From a virus, in IMG/VR virus record IMGVR_UViG_3300025701_001373, positions 1 to 52,641 of that record: DNA of 52,641 nucleotides. The stretch is one strand, 5' to 3'. Below, one piece after another: positions 15,737-22,503 of the stretch. A program made the position numbers and the translations under genes. Under the pieces are notes generated by a model that was not told where the DNA came from, did not search any database, and saw nothing but the letters and a program-made list of their open reading frames with translations. Numbering within the stretch: the first letter of the stretch is position 1; every line of letters begins with the position of its first letter.

Positions 15737-15768
15737 CCGGAAGACGTCATAACCCTTCCGGTTTTTTT
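15737..15768 (+). terminator. Rho-independent terminator
   Basis: Perfect 7-bp stem CCGGAAG (15737-15743) / CTTCCGG (15755-15761) with an 11-nt loop, followed by seven T. It terminates the 14907 gene. Confidence 0.9.
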
Positions 15769-15791
15769 ATTGAAAATAACTAAAGAAAAAG

Positions 15792-15824
15792 TTGGAGCCT
15801 ATTGTTATTCTTCTTATATTAAGG
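15792..15824 (+). promoter_or_regulatory. Early-type promoter
   Basis: TTG 15792-15794, 20-nt spacer, TATATTAAGG 15815-15824, standard leader ending AAAGGTTATG. Confidence 0.8.
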
Positions 15825-15847
15825 TATAGAAATTAAAAATAAAGGTT

Positions 15848-16150
15848 ATGACAATTACAGCGATCAAAAAGGCAAATTTTAAAGCAGTTAAAGATTTACT
15901 AATCAATAAATATAATGCTTACAACATCGATAATGAAGGTTCATTCTTCGGTATGTGTATAGATTTTGAAGATTTTACTATGTCTTGTCAACTAACAAGA
16001 GATTGTGATTTCGGATCTTATGACAGCATTAAGCTTTCCGGAGATGGTTGGACAGAAGAAGAGATAGCTAAACAAGCAGCTGCAGAAAGGTTAGAGTCGG
16101 AAGTAGAAGCTGATATGAAGAAAATAACTACTAAAATAGTTGCTAGTTAG
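15848..16150 (+). CDS. Hypothetical protein, 100 aa
   Basis: Soluble acidic protein (FFGMCIDFEDFTMSCQLTRD), helical C-terminus ending KIVAS; the codons for VAS overlap the next promoter's -33 box. No family is recognised. Confidence 0.7.
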   Translation: MTITAIKKANFKAVKDLLINKYNAYNIDNEGSFFGMCIDFEDFTMSCQLTRDCDFGSYDSIKLSGDGWTEEEIAKQAAAERLESEVEADMKKITTKIVAS

Positions 16151-16172
16151 AAATATTCTTCTTATATTAAGG
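16140..16172 (+). promoter_or_regulatory. Early-type promoter overlapping the upstream gene end
   Basis: TTG 16140-16142 within the VAS codons of the 15848 gene; 20-nt spacer; TATATTAAGG 16163-16172; leader ending AAAGGTTAT then ATG. Confidence 0.78.
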
Positions 16173-16197
16173 TATAGAAATTAAAAATAAAGGTTAT

Positions 16198-16326
16198 ATG
16201 ATTGAAACAAGAGAATTACTCAGAGAAGAATTAAGATTACTACTTGACGGAACTAATAATGTTAATCAGACAGTAGAAGAAATCATTGCACACATCAGAT
16301 GGAGAGAAGATAATTTAAATGAGTAA
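16198..16326 (+). CDS. Small helical protein, 42 aa
   Basis: Directly behind a full promoter/leader cassette. Two amphipathic helices (RELLREELRLLLDG and VEEIIAHIRWRED). No family is recognised; it could be a small inhibitor of a host protein (speculative). Confidence 0.6.
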   Translation: MIETRELLREELRLLLDGTNNVNQTVEEIIAHIRWREDNLNE

Positions 16327-16330
16327 ATAG

Positions 16331-16363
16331 TTGCTTGTCCGTAATATTCTTCTTATATTAAGG
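16331..16363 (+). promoter_or_regulatory. Early-type promoter
   Basis: TTG 16331-16333, 20-nt spacer, TATATTAAGG 16354-16363, leader with AAAACAATAAAAATAAAGG. Confidence 0.8.
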
Positions 16364-16392
16364 TATAATTAAAAACAATAAAAATAAAGGTT

Positions 16393-16599
16393 ATGGTATT
16401 TACAGCTTACGTTTGTGATGATTACGAATTAACAGATTCAGGAGTATTAGTTATATTTGGCAATTATGCTGAATTCACATCTAATGATAGAGAGATGATT
16501 GAACAGTTTATAGAGACTAGTTCTCATAATGCTGTTGTTTGTCCTGCTATCTTTACGGATGAATTTGGAGTGCAACCTAAAAGAATTCTTTTTAAATAA
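16393..16599 (+). CDS. Hypothetical protein, 68 aa
   Basis: Acidic small protein (YVCDDYELTDSGVLVIFGNY) with its own promoter. Similar size and position to the neighbouring single-gene units. No family is recognised. Confidence 0.65.
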   Translation: MVFTAYVCDDYELTDSGVLVIFGNYAEFTSNDREMIEQFIETSSHNAVVCPAIFTDEFGVQPKRILFK

Positions 16600-16602
16600 T
16601 AG

Positions 16603-16635
16603 TTGTTAGTTAGAAATATTCTTCTTATATTAAGG
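16603..16635 (+). promoter_or_regulatory. Early-type promoter
   Basis: TTG 16603-16605, 20-nt spacer, TATATTAAGG 16626-16635. Same AGTTGTTAGTTAG prefix as the copy at 14650, here just after the stop codon and not inside the gene. Confidence 0.8.
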
Positions 16636-16659
16636 TATAATTAAAAACAAATAAAGGTT

Positions 16660-16860
16660 ATGATTACAATTAGGTGTACTAAAGGTTTATTATTAGAAGG
16701 TGGTGAATTTCCTATAATGGCAGGAGAGATGTTTGAACTAATCGATCCAGACAATATGGAGTTTGAAGGAATAGAAGGGAAGTCTATTAATCCCAAAATG
16801 GCAATATGCTTCTTTCCGGAACAATTAGCAAATAATTTTGAGTTTATAGTTGCTAGTTAG
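16660..16860 (+). CDS. Hypothetical protein, 66 aa
   Basis: Small acidic protein with beta-like segments (MITIRCTKGLLLEGGEFPI), ending FIVAS. The terminal codons overlap the next promoter. No family is recognised. Confidence 0.65.
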   Translation: MITIRCTKGLLLEGGEFPIMAGEMFELIDPDNMEFEGIEGKSINPKMAICFFPEQLANNFEFIVAS

Positions 16861-16882
16861 AGTTATTCTTCATATATTAAGG
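16850..16882 (+). promoter_or_regulatory. Early-type promoter overlapping the upstream gene end
   Basis: TTG 16850-16852 inside the VAS codons of the 16660 gene; 20-nt spacer; TATATTAAGG 16873-16882 (ATTCTTCA variant). Confidence 0.78.
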
Positions 16883-16906
16883 TATAATTAAGAACAAATA
16901 GAAGTT

Positions 16907-17410
16907 ATGGTTTCAAAAGAATTAGTTACAGTATTAACTACAGGAAGTATTTTTAAGTTTAGTGAAGTTAAAGAGATGGAAATAGGTCCCGGTATCTATT
17001 CTATATTCGATAAAGGAAGTTTGGTTTATGTTGGCATTTCAGCTACAGATATTTCTGATAGAGTAGGAAGACAGCATGGTTCAGGTAATAGTACAGTCTC
17101 CTCTTTTTGTAATTACATACGAAGTGAGAAGGGATTGGCAGTGACTACAGAAGAAGCAAGAGAATTTACAGAACTAGCTCCAGTTAAGATAGAAGAATTG
17201 AAGGTTCAGGATTATTGCGATAATCACGTTAGAGTTAGATTTGCTAAGTTAGATCCATCTGCATTATTAGAAGATGTTGATAAGAAGCCGGAAGATTTCT
17301 TATTAAGAGAGCATTTCCCTTCTCTTAATGTTAAGCTTTTGAATTTCGGTACTAAGCGTTCGGAGAAGGTGACGTTAGATGAGTATAGAGAGAGAATGAA
17401 ATTAAAGTAA
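16907..17410 (+). CDS. GIY-YIG-family nuclease-like protein
   Basis: 167 aa. GPGIYSIF (27-34) and LVYVGIS (39-45) are the paired GIY...YxG strands; Arg52 (SDRVGRQH) occupies the catalytic Arg region, and Glu in FLLREHFPSLN is a candidate metal ligand. The single domain, without a recognised DNA-binding tail, resembles small phage GIY-YIG proteins more than homing enzymes such as I-TevI. Co-transcribed with the next 64-aa gene. Confidence 0.75.
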   Translation: MVSKELVTVLTTGSIFKFSEVKEMEIGPGIYSIFDKGSLVYVGISATDISDRVGRQHGSGNSTVSSFCNYIRSEKGLAVTTEEAREFTELAPVKIEELKVQDYCDNHVRVRFAKLDPSALLEDVDKKPEDFLLREHFPSLNVKLLNFGTKRSEKVTLDEYRERMKLK

Positions 17411-17411
17411 T

Positions 17412-17606
17412 ATGCTTAAATACAATCCATCATCCCCATTATCAGACGAAGAGTTAGAAGCACTTCCATTTGAAGAAGCTTTAGAGTATTTAGATTCACA
17501 ATCCGAATACTTAAAATCAATTGCTTTACCTCCTTCTAAAAGAGATAAAGGTATTATTGAAATTATGAACGAAAGAGGTTATTTAGAAACTAAAAGACAA
17601 AAATAA
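17412..17606 (+). CDS. Hypothetical protein, 64 aa
   Basis: Starts 1 nt after the GIY-YIG stop. Acidic N-terminal half (LSDEELEALPFEEALEYLD), basic C-terminus (YLETKRQK). No family is recognised. Confidence 0.62.
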   Translation: MLKYNPSSPLSDEELEALPFEEALEYLDSQSEYLKSIALPPSKRDKGIIEIMNERGYLETKRQK

Positions 17607-17618
17607 CTTTAAATAAAG

Positions 17619-17651
17619 TTGGTTCGTATTAGATTTCTTCTTATATTAAGG
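17619..17651 (+). promoter_or_regulatory. Early-type promoter
   Basis: TTG 17619-17621, 20-nt spacer, TATATTAAGG 17642-17651, standard leader. Confidence 0.8.
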
Positions 17652-17674
17652 TATAGAAATTAAAAATAAAGGTT

Positions 17675-18181
17675 ATGACAATTCAAAACGTATTATCATT
17701 AGAGAGTTTAGTAGATGTTCAAGCAATATTAGATGCAGCTACAAGAAGGTTGATGGAGTTAAAAAGTAACTTACCATCCTTTCCGGAAGTTAAAAAGCAA
17801 GCTGTTACTTTAAAGAAAGAGTTTAAAGCTTTAGTAAATGATGATTCTAAATTCTATAATGACGATTTAACTGGCCGTGTTGAGATGATGACTAATGAAG
17901 ACGGGTCTAGATATTATGAAGGTTCGTTTAAAGTTATACCTTCAACAGGTCAAGAAGGAGTATATGATGAGGATTTTGGTTCAATTGCCGGACAGCCTAG
18001 ATATGGATACAAATTTCAACTTGATTCTCCAGACCAGACATTAGAGTTCGTTAATAAAGTATTACCAGAAGGATGGACTACAGAAGTTAAAATTAATAAA
18101 AGCTTAGTTCATGAAGGTGGTGATTTAGTGCCTTATTCTTCTTATTATGTGAATGTAAAATCTCCAAACTTTTTTAAGTAA
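17675..18181 (+). CDS. Hypothetical protein, 168 aa
   Basis: N-terminal helical part, then a C-terminal domain with VLPEGWTTEV near 130. The same LPEGW element occurs in the 18895 product, which also matches in overall layout of its C-terminal part, so the two are probably diverged paralogs. No family is recognised. Confidence 0.68.
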   Translation: MTIQNVLSLESLVDVQAILDAATRRLMELKSNLPSFPEVKKQAVTLKKEFKALVNDDSKFYNDDLTGRVEMMTNEDGSRYYEGSFKVIPSTGQEGVYDEDFGSIAGQPRYGYKFQLDSPDQTLEFVNKVLPEGWTTEVKINKSLVHEGGDLVPYSSYYVNVKSPNFFK

Positions 18182-18185
18182 GAAG

Positions 18186-18218
18186 TTGTTTCGTATTATT
18201 TTTCTTCTTATATTAAGG
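18186..18218 (+). promoter_or_regulatory. Early-type promoter
   Basis: TTG 18186-18188, 20-nt spacer, TATATTAAGG 18209-18218; leader AATAAGAGTTATG. Confidence 0.8.
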
Positions 18219-18241
18219 TATAATTAAAAACAATAAGAGTT

Positions 18242-18754
18242 ATGGCAAATTATTTATCAGTAAACCAAAAGTATTCATCATTCAATTCTCAACTTGCTAA
18301 GACAGAGAAGAACGATTGTTTTGTAAGAGCGTTAGCTGTTGCAGGTGAGACAGATTATCAAACAGCACATAAAGTTGCTAAAGAAGTATTCGGAAGAGAG
18401 GAGAAGCAAGGTACTAAAGGCTTTATGATCTCTTCTATGTTCTTAAAAGCAGAAGCTGCCGGAATGTATTTAGGAAGTAAGAAGCTTGAGGTAGCGGTAT
18501 TAGGTAGAAGAGATATCAAGAACAGATATAAGCTAAAAGGAGAAGAGATCTGGAGACAGAAGACTTTGAAGAGCTTTATTGAATCTCATCCAGTAGGAAA
18601 TTATATCGTTACTGTAGCCGGACATGCTCTTGCAGTAATAGATGGTGAATTAGCAGATTGGTCTAAAGAAGGTTTCAAACCAACTCGTAAAGTTCAAGCA
18701 GCTTATAGAGTTCATCCTCAACAAATAGCATCTCAATTAAGTCTATTTGAATAG
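18242..18754 (+). CDS. Papain-like cysteine peptidase-fold protein
   Basis: 170 aa. KNDCFVRALA places Cys26 at the start of a helix as in papain-like (C39/NlpC-type) peptidases. GNYIVTVAGHALAVIDGE supplies His128 on a strand followed by Asp134, a plausible Cys-His-Asp triad. Such small proteins occur in phages, where they may cleave host proteins or act as amidases or transglutaminases; the substrate is unknown. Monocistronic, followed by a GC-rich hairpin element. Confidence 0.68.
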   Translation: MANYLSVNQKYSSFNSQLAKTEKNDCFVRALAVAGETDYQTAHKVAKEVFGREEKQGTKGFMISSMFLKAEAAGMYLGSKKLEVAVLGRRDIKNRYKLKGEEIWRQKTLKSFIESHPVGNYIVTVAGHALAVIDGELADWSKEGFKPTRKVQAAYRVHPQQIASQLSLFE

Positions 18755-18763
18755 AAGACGGAA

Positions 18764-18804
18764 GGGGAGGGCGTTTTTCTCTCCCCGACGAAGTCGCCTC
18801 GCGC
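18764..18804 (+). repeat. GC-rich double-hairpin element, copy 1
   Basis: GGGGAG (18764-18769) pairs with CTCCCC (18781-18786), immediately followed by CGAC-GAA-GTCG (18786-18796) and CCTCGCGC, then T5. It can terminate the 18242 transcript. Order and sequence match the element at 20438-20484, so it is a dispersed repeat and not only a terminator. Confidence 0.65.
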
Positions 18805-18834
18805 ATTTTTAACGAAACTTTTCTTTAAATAAAG

Positions 18835-18867
18835 TTGGTTCGTATTAGTATTCTTCTTATATTAAGG
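18835..18867 (+). promoter_or_regulatory. Early-type promoter
   Basis: TTG 18835-18837, 20-nt spacer, TATATTAAGG 18858-18867, leader with AAAAATAAAGG. Confidence 0.8.
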
Positions 18868-18894
18868 TAAGTTAAAAAGATAAAAATAAAGGTT

Positions 18895-19218
18895 ATGACA
18901 ATTCAAGATCAAGCAAAGCAATTAAAGAAAGACATTAAGCAATTTATTAATGGAGGTTATGTATGGGCAAATAAGATTAAGGCTCAAAAATGGACAGGAG
19001 GAGGAGAGTATTATAAAGTTGCTTTTCAAACGACAGAGAAGGATAATAAAAATGAGGACTTAATAACTCTACAATCGTTAATACTTCCAGAAGGTTGGGT
19101 TGCTTATTGGACAGGATATAGAATTGAACTTTATAAGAGAGTAGGAGAAGGAGATTTACAGTTAAATGATATTAGATATAATAGAGAGGCTAAATTAGAA
19201 TTTACTCAATTACAGTAA
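18895..19218 (+). CDS. Hypothetical protein, 107 aa
   Basis: Resembles the 17675 product: LKKDIKQFINGGY at the start and SLILPEGWVAYWTG in the middle. Basic and soluble. Own promoter. No family is recognised. Confidence 0.68.
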   Translation: MTIQDQAKQLKKDIKQFINGGYVWANKIKAQKWTGGGEYYKVAFQTTEKDNKNEDLITLQSLILPEGWVAYWTGYRIELYKRVGEGDLQLNDIRYNREAKLEFTQLQ

Positions 19219-19225
19219 AATAAAG

Positions 19226-19258
19226 TTGTTTCGTATTGATATTCTTCTTATATTAAGG
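19226..19258 (+). promoter_or_regulatory. Early-type promoter
   Basis: TTG 19226-19228, 20-nt spacer, TATATTAAGG 19249-19258, standard leader. Confidence 0.8.
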
Positions 19259-19281
19259 TATAGAAATTAAAAATAAAGGTT

Positions 19282-19536
19282 ATGACTTATTACACAGCAT
19301 TAGTTTTAGTAGAAAGAAAGAACGCTTTTACAAACCGTATAATTAAGGTTAAAGAGAAATACGTAGTAGAAGCTAAATACGTTTCAGAAGCAGAAGAAAA
19401 ATTGTTTTCTTATTTTGAGAATGGAGGAGGAGTATGGAACACGACAATGAAAGATGGTTCGGTAGTTAAGGTAGCAGGTAATGTTATTAGAGTTTTAAGT
19501 ATTACTCGAACTACATTTGAAGGAGTGATAGCTTAA
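19282..19536 (+). CDS. Hypothetical protein, 84 aa
   Basis: Beta-rich (TYYTALVLVERKNAF, then KEKYVVEAKYVSEAEEKLF), compatible with a small alpha/beta fold. Single gene behind its own promoter. No family is recognised. Confidence 0.65.
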   Translation: MTYYTALVLVERKNAFTNRIIKVKEKYVVEAKYVSEAEEKLFSYFENGGGVWNTTMKDGSVVKVAGNVIRVLSITRTTFEGVIA

Positions 19537-19549
19537 TAACAAACTAAAG

Positions 19550-19582
19550 TTGTTTCGTATTATATTATTTCTTATATTAAGG
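19550..19582 (+). promoter_or_regulatory. Early-type promoter
   Basis: TTG 19550-19552, 20-nt spacer, TATATTAAGG 19573-19582. Likely serves the run of small genes 19606-20434. Confidence 0.8.
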
Positions 19583-19605
19583 TATAGAAATTAAAAATAA
19601 AGGTT

Positions 19606-19818
19606 ATGTTGAATGTAAGTAAATTATCAGAAGAGTTATTTAATGGTTATGCTAAAGGTATTATAACAGATGAAGAATGTTGTGATATGATTGATCTTAT
19701 CTCTAATACTCCTACAACTACAATTGAAGAGAAGGAAGAAGATACATATGATTGGTCAGTAGATAATATTGAAGATGACGCATATGAGTTAGAAGCTTCA
19801 AGATACGATTACTTATAA
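19606..19818 (+). CDS. Hypothetical acidic protein, 70 aa
   Basis: Two helices then a very acidic tail (EEKEEDTYDWSVDNIEDD). Charge pattern recalls DNA-mimic or inhibitor proteins of phages, but that is conjecture. First gene of a small operon. Confidence 0.62.
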   Translation: MLNVSKLSEELFNGYAKGIITDEECCDMIDLISNTPTTTIEEKEEDTYDWSVDNIEDDAYELEASRYDYL

Positions 19819-19831
19819 TAAAATAAAGGTT

Positions 19832-20017
19832 ATGTCAAGAAAGAAAATAGCATTAGATTCAGAATCACATTTACATTTACTAACTCGTTTGTTTGATATC
19901 GAAGCGATGATTGAACCGGGTGAAGATATAGTGCTTGATAGAGCATTAGAAAAACTAATTGAAGAGGTTAGATATTCGGATATAATTGTCTCATATGAAC
20001 TTATGAAAGATGAGTAG
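19832..20017 (+). CDS. Hypothetical protein, 61 aa
   Basis: Preceded by the AAATAAAGGTTATG leader element without a new -33/-7 pair. Helical and acidic (ALEKLIEEVRYSDIIVSYEL). Overlaps the next small gene by 8 nt. No family is recognised. Confidence 0.6.
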   Translation: MSRKKIALDSESHLHLLTRLFDIEAMIEPGEDIVLDRALEKLIEEVRYSDIIVSYELMKDE

Positions 20018-20147
20018 AACTTATTGGGGATGTGAAATGGAATCTCCTATCTATCGAGAGGTAGCAGAAGAGATGAGATTGAAGAAAGAACCAAATAGTA
20101 TTCAAAGTGAATCAAAGAGTAAGAGAGGTAAAAGAAGTAATAAGTAA
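20010..20147 (+). CDS. Small protein, 45 aa
   Basis: ATG at 20010 overlaps the end of the previous gene; basic C-terminus (SKSKRGKRSNK). Position within a compact run of small genes supports it. No family is recognised. Confidence 0.5.
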   Translation: MSRTYWGCEMESPIYREVAEEMRLKKEPNSIQSESKSKRGKRSNK

Positions 20148-20159
20148 TTCCAGAACGAT

Positions 20160-20363
20160 ATGAAAGAAGGTAGCTACGAAGAAATCAAATACGGAGATGA
20201 GACATTTACAGTTAATAAGAAGACAGGTAAGATAGAATCTAACTATAAGATAAAGAACTCTCAAGGTAGAAGCAGAAAGCAAGAAGAAGATTCTGCAAGA
20301 ATATTTGCTTACGCTGCATTAGGATTAGTTGGAATGATAATTGTGTTAATGATTATATTATGA
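20160..20363 (+). CDS. Tail-anchored membrane protein, 67 aa
   Basis: Charged, basic N-terminal 44 residues followed by a C-terminal hydrophobic helix (FAYAALGLVGMIIVLMIIL), so the N-terminus should face the cytoplasm. Overlaps the next small frame by ATGA. Confidence 0.62.
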   Translation: MKEGSYEEIKYGDETFTVNKKTGKIESNYKIKNSQGRSRKQEEDSARIFAYAALGLVGMIIVLMIIL

Positions 20364-20434
20364 TAGATAATAATGTAGGGTTCATACTCTTAGTAGGTAT
20401 ATGGTTTGTAATATATGCAAACAAAAAGAAATGA
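20360..20434 (+). CDS. Very small membrane peptide, 24 aa
   Basis: ATGA-coupled frame encoding NNVGFILLVGIWFVIYA and NKKK: one transmembrane helix with a positive cytoplasmic end. The coupling and pairing with another membrane protein suggest a two-component membrane unit (holin-like or superinfection-exclusion functions are possible, unproven). Confidence 0.45.
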   Translation: MIDNNVGFILLVGIWFVIYANKKK

Positions 20435-20980
20435 GTTGGAGGGAGGGGGCGCTTTTCTCCTCTCGACAACGAAGTTGTCACGCGAATTCTTCACTACGTT
20501 CATCATCAAATAACCATCCCTTCCTAATAAGCATCCACAATATGACCAATATGGAGGTACTACATACCTCGTGTCTGAAGTAGTTAGTGATTAGGGTGAA
20601 TACTTCATATTAAACTTAATAGAACCTATAAGAGAGATAGGGATACATATGGTAGATAGAGGGTAAATGGCTTATTTCTACTTAAGTATAGAACATAAAT
20701 GAAGTGTATAGATAATACTCTAAAGAGAGAACGCTATCTCGTGTTAAAGAATCGTATTAGATTACATATAAGGCCTAAAGATACCATAAAGAGACCTAAA
20801 GATTATATGTTTATATATGGATATATAGGAGAGGATAGTGTGTAGAATAATGGATAGGAGTGAATGGAATGAGAGATATAAAGTACAGGCATGTGCCTCC
20901 CTCCCTTATTATTTTTGCTATATATGGAGAATTGGCCTAAAGGCCTGCCTAAAGACCGCCTAAAGATTTATATGGAATAA
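20435..20980 (+). other. Gene-free region, about 545 bp
   Basis: Stops are frequent in every frame and no promoter/leader cassette precedes any frame here. It holds the GC-rich element (20438-20484), a hairpin AGGCA-TG-TGCCT near 20886-20897 followed by CCCTCCC and a T-run, and five CCTAAAG heptamers (20774-20965). No tRNA is recognised. It could be a replication or packaging-related region or remnants of lost genes. Confidence 0.6.
20438..20484 (+). repeat. GC-rich double-hairpin element, copy 2
   Basis: A G-run with GGGGGCGC, then TTTTCTCC, then GACAAC-GAA-GTTGTC (20465-20479) and ACGCG. Same order as copy 1 (G-rich arm, T-run, GAA-loop hairpin, GCGC), with compensating changes keeping the second stem paired. 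Confidence 0.65.
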
Positions 20981-20981
20981 G

Positions 20982-21014
20982 TTGGACCCTATTGTTATTT
21001 TTCTTATATTAAGG
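20982..21014 (+). promoter_or_regulatory. Early-type promoter
   Basis: TTG 20982-20984, 20-nt spacer, TATATTAAGG 21005-21014, leader ATTAAAAGATAAAGGTTATG. Last of the dense early series. Confidence 0.8.
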
Positions 21015-21035
21015 TATAATTAAAAGATAAAGGTT

Positions 21036-21353
21036 ATGACGTATTCACAGAGAGTAAAAGCAGGTAAAGAGATTGTTAAAAGAATGGAAGGTCTATCAGA
21101 GGATGGCAAGTTCACATTCAAGTATAAGAATGAGATGTACCAATTGAGATGTTACTCAGTATATGATGATGGTAGAAAATCATTCTCTATCAATAAGGTA
21201 AGTGGATATGAGTCTATGAATGTACATAGGGATGGCTTACAGAACTTTGGACCTACCAGCCTTGAGTTGTATACTTATGATATGATGAATCAAAGATCTA
21301 CATATAAGATGGATATGTCTCTTATGGAAGTACTAACGCCTAAAGAGGCCTAA
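21036..21353 (+). CDS. Hypothetical protein, 105 aa
   Basis: Basic protein with beta-like segments (GKFTFKYKNEMYQLRCYSVY). Its last codons are made of CCTAAAG repeats (TPKEA). Own promoter. No family is recognised. Confidence 0.65.
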   Translation: MTYSQRVKAGKEIVKRMEGLSEDGKFTFKYKNEMYQLRCYSVYDDGRKSFSINKVSGYESMNVHRDGLQNFGPTSLELYTYDMMNQRSTYKMDMSLMEVLTPKEA

Positions 21354-21371
21354 AGAGATCTAAAGACCTAT

Positions 21372-21611
21372 ATGAAAGAACGTAAGATGATACAAGTAGA
21401 TAAAGATATAGCTCTGAAGGTTAAGGAGTTATATCCATCTCTATCGTGGTCAGCTATACTAGGGCTATTACTTGAGTCTAAAGACCTGCCTAAAGAGATG
21501 CCTAAAGGCCTACCAGACAATATAGCTACACTAGAGGATATAAAGGAGTTAAAGGATAAGTTCTCATCTGTACTGGAGAGTCTAATAAAGAAGAATAATC
21601 TAACTACCTGA
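21372..21611 (+). CDS. Hypothetical helical protein, 79 aa
   Basis: Starts with VDKDIALKVKELYPSLSWSA, suggestive of a short DNA-binding or dimerisation helix, then a CCTAAAG-encoded stretch (KDLPKEMPKGLP) and a C-terminal coiled-coil-like helix. No family is recognised. Confidence 0.58.
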   Translation: MKERKMIQVDKDIALKVKELYPSLSWSAILGLLLESKDLPKEMPKGLPDNIATLEDIKELKDKFSSVLESLIKKNNLTT

Positions 21612-21709
21612 TGGCAATTCCGGAAATTAGTAGGGTAGGTTTATATCACCTTGAGGTCACCTTGCCATAACACTGCCAGTAATGTTCCCTAAGAGGTAGG
21701 TAGTCGGCT

Positions 21710-21720
21710 TGGCTTCGCCA
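21710..21720. repeat. Short GAA/TTC-loop hairpin
   Basis: TGGC-TTC-GCCA between convergent genes; on the minus strand it reads as the same GAA-triloop hairpin seen at 18786, 20465 and 25544. It may act as a terminator for either strand. Confidence 0.4.
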
Positions 21721-21778
21721 TACGTGGTTTCATATTTCTGATGATTTTTCACTATATAGGGTTATATATATTTATATA

Positions 21779-22009
21779 TTACTTTACTTCTTCAAATGTA
21801 CAACAGTCTAAATGACTCTCCTTTATACCAAACTCACTAGTACCTACTGTTATCATTAGATTATCTCCTAGTCTACTATGTACCTTTACATTTTCTCCAA
21901 TTATAAACCCTTTCTCCATTAATGTTAGTACAGTACATATATCACAACCTTGGCAATCTGTATGCTGCTGTATATTTAAAAGCTTATATACCTTACCTAC
22001 CTCAATCAT
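21779..22009 (-). CDS. FeoA-like small protein
   Basis: 76 aa. LMEKGFIIGENVKVHSRLGD followed by NLMITVGTSEFGIKESHLD matches the SH3-like FeoA fold (x-x-G-h-x-x-G-x-x-V, then a strand, then an alanine/aliphatic-rich helix). FeoA modulates ferrous iron uptake through FeoB in bacteria. An N-terminal Cys cluster (CQGCDIC) and CC near the end are additions that could bind metal. It is the last gene of the minus-strand operon with two Fe(II) oxygenases, a suggestive link. The FeoA call rests on pattern only. Confidence 0.6.
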   Translation of the reverse strand: MIEVGKVYKLLNIQQHTDCQGCDICTVLTLMEKGFIIGENVKVHSRLGDNLMITVGTSEFGIKESHLDCCTFEEVK

Positions 22010-22437
22010 TAGATTATAGAACTCTTTGATGAACCAAACACTGTCAAAGATATACGTGTACCTTGTTGTATCTTAGGAAGGTTGTGTAGAGTGTAAGAGT
22101 CAAATACACCTTCTAAGGTATCTACTCCATTAACTTTAAGCATAGTCTTACATTCAGAGGCCTTTAACTCGCAGACATAAGCCCATTTCCTTCTAAAGTT
22201 ACTATCCATATGTTCGTCAAAGAAGTCTCCTTCATCCCAGGTATGTATATGGTATACGTCATACTCGGTATCTGGAGATATTAAATCATATGAGTATATA
22301 TGTTCTTTTAACTCATTATGGAAGGGTACATTCTTATAATATATGTTTGTGTACCTATACCTCCTATCTGGCCAATCATAGGATTCCTCTTCTATGGCTC
22401 TATTCTGTATAAACCAATCCTTAAATTCTTGTTTCAT
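22009..22437 (-). CDS. 2OG-Fe(II) oxygenase-like protein (paralog 6)
   Basis: 142 aa. His76-x-Asp78, His118 and Arg128 have the spacing of the Fe(II)/2OG site. Otherwise it is the most divergent of the group (YHIHTWDEGDFFDEHMDS), closer to generic phage 2OG oxygenases. Ends SSII. Its stop overlaps the FeoA-like start by one base. Confidence 0.8.
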   Translation of the reverse strand: MKQEFKDWFIQNRAIEEESYDWPDRRYRYTNIYYKNVPFHNELKEHIYSYDLISPDTEYDVYHIHTWDEGDFFDEHMDSNFRRKWAYVCELKASECKTMLKVNGVDTLEGVFDSYTLHNLPKIQQGTRISLTVFGSSKSSII

Positions 22438-22503
22438 GTTTCCTATAGTACTTTTTACCTAAATTTGAATTATTCGCGTGGGAAATTTTTTCAAAATTTT
22501 TAG

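Larger units (their letters stand above)
20774..21507 (+). repeat. Cluster of CCTAAAG heptamers
   Basis: Exact copies start at 20774, 20795, 20936, 20948, 20959, 21339, 21349, 21489 and 21501; TCTAAAG variants at 21359 and 21477. All are in the same orientation, often 10-12 nt apart within groups, spanning non-coding DNA and two small genes. Confidence 0.65.

Noticed and set aside
20401-20583. 60-aa frame crossing the GC-rich element
   Set aside because: It runs through the hairpin repeat and overlaps the better-supported 24-aa membrane peptide in another frame; no promoter or leader of its own.
20600-20980. tRNA genes in the gene-free stretch
   Set aside because: No cloverleaf with a T-loop GGTTCRANNC-type sequence and acceptor stem could be found by eye here or elsewhere in the window.
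21779-21900. Minus-strand cluster as a prophage or IS insertion
   Set aside because: No transposase, integrase or terminal inverted repeats were found at its borders. Composition and gene families match the rest of the phage.
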